This document shows, piece after piece, positions 15,249-19,882 of a stretch of 19,882 bases of DNA; the stretch's first letter is position 1, and the number at the start of each line of letters is the position of its first letter. Source of the stretch: Nitrospirota bacterium (GTDB lineage: Bacteria > Nitrospirota > Nitrospiria > Nitrospirales > UBA8639); NCBI GenBank assembly GCA_020355985.1, contig CP070628.1, positions 482,436 through 502,317 of the forward strand. Direction: 5' to 3'. The notes under the pieces were generated by a model. That model saw nothing but the letters and a program-made list of their open reading frames with translations, was not told the origin of the DNA and did not search any database. The translations under genes and the position numbers were made by a program.

Positions 15249-15785
15249 ATGCTTCCACCCATCAATTTTTGCAGTCAATGCGGAAAAGGTGTTGAGCAAA
15301 AGATTCCCCAAGGTGAAACACTCCCCCGAGCTGTCTGCCCGGCGTGCCAAACCATTCACTACCAAAATCCTAAAATTGTGGCGGGGTGCATTCCGGAACT
15401 GAACGGGAAAATTCTGTTATGCCGACGAGCCATTGAGCCCCGACTTGGCTTATGGACATTTCCGGCTGGATTTATGGAATTAGGAGAAAGCACCGAGGAA
15501 GCTGCCGCGCGAGAAACTCTGGAAGAAGCTAATGCCAGAGTCAAGATTCAGACCTTATACGCCCTATTCAGTTTACCTCACGTCGATCAAGTTTATGTGG
15601 TCTACCGCGCCATCTTAGAAGACCTTAATTTTGGACCCGGGGAAGAAAGTCTTGAGGTGCAATTGATGCCCATCGAGGCCATACCCTGGGACCAGCTAGC
15701 CTTTCCGGTAATAAGGGAAACCTTATACCGCTATGTTGAGGATACTCGTCGTACACAGGTCCAAATACATTTTGGAGCCATCTAA
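15249..15785 (+). CDS. Nudix hydrolase with N-terminal zinc ribbon
   Basis: This 178-residue soluble enzyme hydrolyses a nucleoside diphosphate linked to another group. The N-terminal zinc ribbon has CSQC (8-11) and CPAC (30-33), then YQNPKIV, an arrangement shared with NudC-like and ADP-ribose-type Nudix proteins. The Nudix box is GFMELGESTEEAAARETLEEANA (G74, E80, R88, E89, E92, E93), with all metal-binding acids present; the usual Gly near its end is Asn (N95). The NudC SQPWPFPQS motif after the box is absent, so NADH/NAD-RNA decapping is not indicated and ADP-ribose or a similar substrate is more likely. It is divergent from ettA and converges on the alkyltransferase gene. Confidence 0.9.
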   Translation: MLPPINFCSQCGKGVEQKIPQGETLPRAVCPACQTIHYQNPKIVAGCIPELNGKILLCRRAIEPRLGLWTFPAGFMELGESTEEAAARETLEEANARVKIQTLYALFSLPHVDQVYVVYRAILEDLNFGPGEESLEVQLMPIEAIPWDQLAFPVIRETLYRYVEDTRRTQVQIHFGAI

Positions 15786-15872
15786 AGATGGCCACACCCA
15801 CCTCTCTCCATGTCCAATCTTTAGAAACAATTGCTCTTTTGGTCAACACAGAATTTTTCTTGCCGCTTGAGG

Positions 15873-16367
15873 CTAGGCACAACAGCGCTCCAAGTTCAGC
15901 AGAGCTTCTTTAATCCGCAGACCTCCGCCATAGCCTACAAGATGCCCATTTCGTCCAATGATGCGATGACAGGGCACAATAATCGAAACAGGATTTTGTC
16001 CGTTGGCCGCCCCAACCGCACGTGAGGCATTTGGATTTCCGATTTTCTTGGCAATAGTCCCATAAGAAGCCGTCCTACCATATGGAATGGCTTTGAGAGC
16101 ATTCCAAACCGAAAGTTGAAAAATCGTGCCTTCTAGAGCCAGGGGAATGGTGAACTTCCGTAACCGCCCCGCAAAATAGCTTTCCAGTTGTTTGATCACG
16201 TCCTTAAACGGACCTCGCTCCTGTTTCCACTTCTCATCTATATTCAGGGGGTGCGCCCCATCCTGAAAATTCAGTCCACGAAGACCATGTCGATCTCCAG
16301 TCAACAATAATTGCCCAACAGGACTTGGCCAAATCCAATAGGAACTAGGAGACGAAGCTTCTTTCAT
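15873..16367 (-). CDS. ogt: Methylated-DNA--protein-cysteine S-methyltransferase
   Basis: This suicide DNA-repair protein moves the alkyl group from O6-alkylguanine or O4-alkylthymine to its own cysteine. The active site VPCHRIIG carries acceptor C133. The DNA-binding helix has SRAVGAANGQNP with R116 as the arginine finger and N123 as the hinge. Y102 in ASYGTIA and the GYGGGL substrate loop (145-150) are in place. At 164 residues it lacks the AraC-like Ada domain, so it is the stand-alone Ogt type. It converges on the Nudix gene; the 87-base gap between them shows no convincing terminator. The frame ends in RCCA, adding two non-catalytic cysteines. Confidence 0.95.
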   Translation of the reverse strand: MKEASSPSSYWIWPSPVGQLLLTGDRHGLRGLNFQDGAHPLNIDEKWKQERGPFKDVIKQLESYFAGRLRKFTIPLALEGTIFQLSVWNALKAIPYGRTASYGTIAKKIGNPNASRAVGAANGQNPVSIIVPCHRIIGRNGHLVGYGGGLRIKEALLNLERCCA

Positions 16368-16467
16368 TCCCGACCATCTTCTTTTTCAGAAAATAAACAA
16401 CGCATGAGTCTCGAAGGTTTGAAAGGGGAAGAGAAGCCCAATCGTGATCATACCCAGAAAAGGATAC

Positions 16468-16554
16468 CGCAATCTCATGATCATTAACCTATTTTACCTG
16501 ATGCACGATTAAGACGTCCAAACTAGCCTGACCATTATTGGTGATAATAACACC
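16468..16554. promoter_or_regulatory. Cluster of palindromes upstream of the XRE regulator
   Basis: The 220-base divergent gap between ogt and the XRE gene holds two TGATCA palindromes (in CGTGATCATACC near 16465-16471 and CATGATCATTAA near 16478-16485). It also holds a pair of overlapping inverted repeats, TTATT-GGTGAT-AATAA (16535-16550) and GGTG-ATAATAA-CACC (16540-16554). GATAAT within the second could be a -10. Autoregulation by the XRE protein is possible but is inference. Confidence 0.3.
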
Positions 16555-16587
16555 CTTCTCATAGATTCAACCTTCAAAGTAGACTTG

Positions 16588-17082
16588 ATGAAACCTGTTG
16601 GCTATGATCCGCTTATGTCCAAAGAACTGTATCTTCATCAATGGTGCCAGTATCGTCATCTCACGCTTTCTCAGGTATCGGATCGATCAGGCATTGAACT
16701 CGAAACTCTACAATCGGTGCAAAATGGAAGTATCGATCCCTCCCTCTCGCTTCTCGAAGCCCTTGCCCAGCAGCTTCATATACCCACATCATGGCTCCAT
16801 TCAGACCCACAAGCTGTTCAACGCTTATGGAATGATCCTGATGAAGAGCAGCCTGAACTCCCGACAGATCGTTCAATAGATCCAATCTTTGAACGTTTAA
16901 TCCAAGCCCATCGCCAACATTCGGAACTGTTCGCCTTGCTCACGGGTCTTATTCATTTCGGAGATCCTAAACTCATTCGGGCAGCCCAAGTGAACCTCAA
17001 GAGCTTGTCCAAGCAAATCCGTGCGACGACGGTTCCCTGGGGTTCACGCCCTTCTGGACACTTCGAACCTCCTAACGACTAA
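16588..17082 (+). CDS. XRE-type helix-turn-helix DNA-binding protein
   Basis: The protein has 164 residues. Residues about 13-72 form a Cro/C1-type HTH: LHQWCQYRHLTLSQVSDRSG as the first helices, IELETLQSVQNGS as the recognition region, and PSLSLLEALAQQLHIPTSWL closing the domain. The rest (about 98-146) is predicted helical, with DPIFERLIQAHRQHSELFALL and a lysine-rich helix, perhaps for dimerisation; no sensor domain is recognised. The frame opens with TTG at 16585 next to the ATG at 16588, which is preferred; another ATG lies at 16615. None has a good Shine-Dalgarno. Target genes are unknown; the palindromes in the upstream gap are candidates for self-binding. Confidence 0.8.
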   Translation: MKPVGYDPLMSKELYLHQWCQYRHLTLSQVSDRSGIELETLQSVQNGSIDPSLSLLEALAQQLHIPTSWLHSDPQAVQRLWNDPDEEQPELPTDRSIDPIFERLIQAHRQHSELFALLTGLIHFGDPKLIRAAQVNLKSLSKQIRATTVPWGSRPSGHFEPPND

Positions 17083-17084
17083 GT

Positions 17085-17097
17085 TCTAGGCGCTAGA
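17085..17097. repeat. Short perfect palindrome after the XRE gene
   Basis: TCTAG-GCG-CTAGA directly follows the stop codon, in the 114-base gap between the convergent XRE and response-regulator genes. There is no T tract, so a terminator role is unsupported. Nothing else is recognisable in the gap. Confidence 0.25.
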
Positions 17098-17196
17098 GGC
17101 CAGAGGACTTCTCAACTGCCATGTGCTTAATGTATGACAAATAAAACAAACAGGGGCATTGGAAACGGGTGAGAGTGGGAACGAATTTGAGTGGAC

Positions 17197-17565
17197 TCAA
17201 CTTAATGCGCTTTGAACGGTCGCAAGAAGTTCGTCAAGGGTAAACGGCTTTTGCAAAGTGCGCGAAGACACAGGCCCCATTGTTGGAAGATACGACCTCG
17301 TGCTTTCAGCATCAGAAATCGTTCCTGTAAGGGTGATGAGAGGAATATCTGGAGATTTCTGACAAAGCCTACGTAGAATTTCGCCTCCTTCCTTTTCTAG
17401 TGACACCAAATCGGAAATAATAACAGACGCCCCAAATTTCTTATGGCTTTGAAGGCCTTCCTGACAGGTTGCCGCCTCCATGACTTGATATCCAACTGAT
17501 TCTAAAGAAAGAGAAACAGAATCTCGAACCTGCTTATCGTCTTCAATGATTAAAATTTTGTCCAT
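17197..17565 (-). CDS. Single-domain response regulator (REC)
   Basis: The 122-residue protein is a CheY-like receiver with no output domain, so it probably acts by protein-protein contact or phosphotransfer. The acidic pocket is IEDD (D9, D10), the phospho-acceptor is D52 in VIISDLVS, the switch threonine is in LITLTGT (T78 or T80), and K106 in LQKPF is conserved. The usual DxxMP sequence after the acceptor is replaced by DLVSLEKEGGE. No histidine kinase is adjacent. A weak GGGAT lies before the ATG. The region upstream is AT-rich with several inverted repeats. Confidence 0.88.
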   Translation of the reverse strand: MDKILIIEDDKQVRDSVSLSLESVGYQVMEAATCQEGLQSHKKFGASVIISDLVSLEKEGGEILRRLCQKSPDIPLITLTGTISDAESTRSYLPTMGPVSSRTLQKPFTLDELLATVQSALS

Positions 17566-17643
17566 AATCTATCCCGTAAGAAAAGCAAAGAATGTTCCAT
17601 TGTTACTAGAATCTACATCCAGCATTTTTTTAAATATTTCAAG

Positions 17644-17719
17644 TAGTTGTGAAATTTATTCTTTCTTTATATCGTCACAACTATGCATGAAAATCCATGC
17701 ACATTGTCTGCATTTTCAT
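17644..17719. repeat. Tandem inverted repeats in an AT-rich gap
   Basis: Two perfect inverted repeats stand directly next to each other. The first is TAGTTGTGA (17644-17652) with TCACAACTA (17675-17683), 22-base loop. The second is TGCATG (17684-17689) with CATGCA (17696-17701), 6-base loop. ATGAAAAT (17687-17694) is also the reverse complement of ATTTTCAT (17712-17719), giving a structure that would compete with the second. The rest of the 254-base gap (17566-17819) is AT-rich and I see no gene in it. No terminator follows the gene ending at 17820. Confidence 0.5.
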
Positions 17720-17819
17720 TCAAAAGGAAATGGGGTATTACAAGAGTAAATTAAGTAAAGATAAAGCTTGCGTTTATCAAAAATTCCTAAGGCATAGGTC
17801 AACCTGGGCGGGAACCCGT

Positions 17820-19124
17820 CTACGTCCCTCGCATGCTATGACTGTGCTTCCAAAGCCACCACATTTGAGCACTTATACCAGTTAGACTAGCTGCAACACC
17901 TATAAACAATCCCGTAATCTGTCCATAAAAAATTCCACAGACTAAAACGAATGAACTTCCCAGTAGATACAGAATGACAGCTTGCGTCACGTATTTCGTG
18001 GCACCTCGATAGACCAGTTCCCCTTGGAAATAACTTTCCCATGGACTCAGGGCTGGCAAAATAACTGCCATCCAAAGTGCCATGCTGGCAAGAGAGGAAA
18101 GTTCCGGACTCAGCGCCGCCACAGACTCGAACCATAGGGTGGAGAGTGGAGTTGCTGCAATTAGCAGCAAGGTCGCACTGGCTCCAAAAGAGACTAACCA
18201 AACAAATTGTTGTAATGGAAGAGAAAAATGAGGTCGACTTGAGAATGTCACGACTACCTCTTGCACAGCAATTCCCACGCTTCGAAACATAAACGTGAGT
18301 CCGCCCAATACCGGCCATACCGCTAAAGATTCCAAGGCTCGAGGCATACGGCTAATAGCCGCACTTCCGATGGGAAGGGTGGCTAACATGATCAGGGGCG
18401 TGAGAGCTAAAGGCCAATAGAAAATACACAAACGTTGCAGCGAAAGATAATTCTCTGGCACGGCTTCGTTCTGTTGTAAGTCGCGTACAATCGGGCGTAC
18501 ACACAAAAACATAAAACCAGCCTCGGCAAGCACACCAGCCGACAGGGCGGCCGTAGCCACAATAATTCCTGGGAGGCTTTGTATCACCAATCCTCCCAAC
18601 AACATGGATGCACTGACCCCTAATCGGATGAGGGTTCCCAAGCCAACCAACCGCGTTCGGCCAACGCGAATGACCATCCCCTGGAAAAACCGTCTCACGG
18701 CAATGGCCATGGTCCATGGGGTCATCATTTGCAAACCCATTCTGGCAGGCTCCCACATACTCTCTGGCACTCCTAACAGTATCTTCACCACCACACCATA
18801 CAAAGGGGAAAAGGCCAGAAGAATGTGAAGTAGAGTCAGAAGCCCGCCCAAGGTTAAAATAAAATTCCGCATGAGGCGGTAAGCCGGCCAGTCTTTGCAC
18901 AAGGCGGTGGAAGCGACCAAAATCATAATGACCGGGGCCTCGATCAAGAGAGAGAGTGGAAAGACCACTCCACCATAGGCGGCTAAATGAATTTTCGGAT
19001 TTGCTAAGCGAGACACCGTCGCTGCGACTAGCAATAATTCCACACCCATGAGGAGCCAGCTTCCGGCTAATGGCCACCACATGCGAAAAAGTGTGGATAG
19101 AGGGGAAGATCGAGGGTGTGACAC
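17820..19124 (-). CDS. ANKH/MATE-like polytopic membrane exporter
   Basis: The 434-residue protein has about 12 hydrophobic helices arranged as two similar halves; WWPLAGSW (16-23) near the start and YWPLALTP (236-243) at the middle occupy equivalent places. That internal repeat and the overall layout fit the MOP (MATE/flippase) superfamily. The FYWPLAL stretch, LAAYGGVVFPLSLLIEAP and the absence of MATE signature residues recall the progressive-ankylosis (ANKH) branch, whose animal members export pyrophosphate precursors, ATP or citrate. The bacterial role is unknown. The start used is GTG at 19124; an ATG at 19082 (residue 15) is an alternative, and neither has a Shine-Dalgarno. Assignment is from remembered similarity, so moderate confidence. 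Confidence 0.68.
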   Translation of the reverse strand: MSHPRSSPLSTLFRMWWPLAGSWLLMGVELLLVAATVSRLANPKIHLAAYGGVVFPLSLLIEAPVIMILVASTALCKDWPAYRLMRNFILTLGGLLTLLHILLAFSPLYGVVVKILLGVPESMWEPARMGLQMMTPWTMAIAVRRFFQGMVIRVGRTRLVGLGTLIRLGVSASMLLGGLVIQSLPGIIVATAALSAGVLAEAGFMFLCVRPIVRDLQQNEAVPENYLSLQRLCIFYWPLALTPLIMLATLPIGSAAISRMPRALESLAVWPVLGGLTFMFRSVGIAVQEVVVTFSSRPHFSLPLQQFVWLVSFGASATLLLIAATPLSTLWFESVAALSPELSSLASMALWMAVILPALSPWESYFQGELVYRGATKYVTQAVILYLLGSSFVLVCGIFYGQITGLFIGVAASLTGISAQMWWLWKHSHSMRGT

Positions 19125-19205
19125 GTATGGTGGAGAAATTAGAAGACAGAGAACACTAAGAATAACCCTAAGCTCACCTAGGATTCAAAGAAAGAGTGGG
19201 TTTCC

Positions 19206-19231
19206 AATTGAGGAGAGGACTCCAGTCAATT
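19206..19231. repeat. Bulged stem-loop upstream of the exporter gene
   Basis: AATTGAGGAG (19206-19215) pairs with CTCC and TCAATT (19220-19223 and 19226-19231) around an AGGA loop, with a two-base bulge (AG). It lies in the 195-base gap between the right-edge gene and the exporter, both on the minus strand. It could be a leader structure; no T tract follows on either strand. Nothing else is recognisable in 19125-19319. Confidence 0.3.
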
Positions 19232-19319
19232 CCCTGGGGGGCACAAACCTAAAGGAACACCATTTGATTGGAATATTAGATTACCACAGAGACTGGCTCC
19301 AGCACCAAATTACTGGCTG

Positions 19320-19882
19320 TTACGAGGTAGGAATTATAGAAGATGCTGATGCCCCTGTACTGGTAGGAGCCACTAATTCAGCCTCTTCCCCTGGAATATT
19401 CTGAGATACTCCAGGAACATCGGCAATCTGTGCCGAGGGACTTGATTCAGGCAGCTGGGCTTCCGGAACATCCTGTGGTTCATCATAGCAAGGCTTCAAT
19501 GAAGATACCTCAATTTCACATTGTTCGCCAGGATAGAGGCGAAGGAAATCCCATTCCGTCATCCAACTTTTCACATATTTTCTCATACTGGATCCGGCCA
19601 CGATATTTGCCGCGCCCTCAGAAGTATGATCCCACATATGCCACCCATGGCCCTTGAGATGCAGACCACGAACGATTTGATGAACCTCCTGAATAGTCTC
19701 GGGCGAAGGCTGTCCTAAAGGGATGCGTTGGGACTGGAGAAGACCCATGCCTTTTTCAGCTTTGTCAGCCAAGCTTCCATCCACCTCGGTTTGCTTACTT
19801 CTAAGCTTCTCTAGCATTTTCACGCTGTCGCCTTTTTTCTCTAAGATCTCTTCTCGAAAATCATTGGTTAAGGCGATTACCG
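19320..19882 (-). CDS. Hypothetical protein, 5' end beyond the right edge
   Basis: At least 186 residues are visible. The frame has no stop up to the last base; reading continues through VIALTNDFREEILEKKGDSV before the internal GTG (19823) that would otherwise be taken as start, so the gene is truncated by the window. The visible part has a charged helical stretch (EEILEKKGD...KQTEVDG), then a compact region with HLKGHGWHMWDHTSEGAANIV and WMTEWDFLRLYPGEQCEIE. It ends in a low-complexity tail rich in Pro, Ser, Ala and Glu that is probably disordered. I do not recognise a family. The His/Trp-rich GHGWHMWDH stretch is the most distinctive feature. Confidence 0.65.
   Translation of the reverse strand, partial: VIALTNDFREEILEKKGDSVKMLEKLRSKQTEVDGSLADKAEKGMGLLQSQRIPLGQPSPETIQEVHQIVRGLHLKGHGWHMWDHTSEGAANIVAGSSMRKYVKSWMTEWDFLRLYPGEQCEIEVSSLKPCYDEPQDVPEAQLPESSPSAQIADVPGVSQNIPGEEAELVAPTSTGASASSIIPTS

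Noticed and set aside
17644..17683. Inverted repeats as ends of an insertion sequence or MITE
   Set aside because: Only 22 bases lie between the arms, there is no transposase, and no flanking target duplication is visible.
18352..19080. 242-codon open frame overlapping the exporter gene in another frame
   Set aside because: The overlapping frame has a hydrophobic multi-helix pattern with internal repeat; the 242-codon product is irregular and Cys/Gly/Arg-rich, as expected of a shadow.
1..19882. Defence, phage or secretion system
   Set aside because: No nuclease, toxin-antitoxin, integrase, capsid or secretion components are visible; the single XRE protein is not accompanied by a toxin partner.

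Overview
The window looks like ordinary chromosome of a Gram-negative bacterium. It encodes a TonB-dependent outer-membrane receptor, a lipoprotein, EttA, a GGDEF enzyme and an HDOD protein. Base composition is near 48-50 % GC by eye, and the mix of small exported hypotheticals, single-domain signalling proteins and housekeeping genes resembles marine members of Nitrospirota (Nitrospira). That placement is inference only: no rRNA or other diagnostic marker is present. I see no rRNA, tRNA, CRISPR array, transposase, integrase or phage gene.

Left part (1-6817). A small exported protein of unknown function converges on a PLP-dependent group II amino-acid decarboxylase. Divergent from the decarboxylase is a DUF6445-type protein that keeps the metal and 2-oxoglutarate residues of Fe(II) oxygenases. 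It converges on a POT-family peptide/proton symporter, which is divergent from a BtuB-like TonB-dependent receptor. Outer-membrane receptor, inner-membrane carrier, decarboxylase and oxygenase-like protein could handle one amine or peptide-like compound, but they are not one operon, so this is a hypothesis.

Middle (7038-12510). An HDOD signalling protein converges on a diguanylate cyclase with intact GGEEF and I-site. Then come a SpoU/TrmH-type RNA methyltransferase followed by a DUF1653 protein, PurE on the opposite strand, and a Prx6-type 1-Cys peroxiredoxin. For four of the plus-strand genes here the upstream sequence supports a start internal to the longest open frame. Two matching extended -10 elements (TGCTATAAT) mark likely promoters of the methyltransferase and purE.

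Right part (12166-19882). A minus-strand gene string runs ettA, a two-TM protein, a lipoprotein and a CxxC/CxxC protein, with gaps of 9, 12 and 35 bases. The divergent neighbour of ettA is a zinc-ribbon Nudix hydrolase, which converges on an alkyltransferase DNA-repair gene (ogt). Then follow an XRE-type regulator, a single-domain response regulator, an ANKH/MATE-like membrane exporter and a 5'-truncated gene that runs off the right edge.

The window does not contain an obvious new multi-gene system. The best leads are the decarboxylase/DUF6445/transporter neighbourhood, the ANKH-like exporter, the ettA-linked envelope genes, and a set of inverted repeats in the AT-rich gap at 17566-17819. The largest non-coding gaps after start correction are about 190-265 bases; none exceeds 300.
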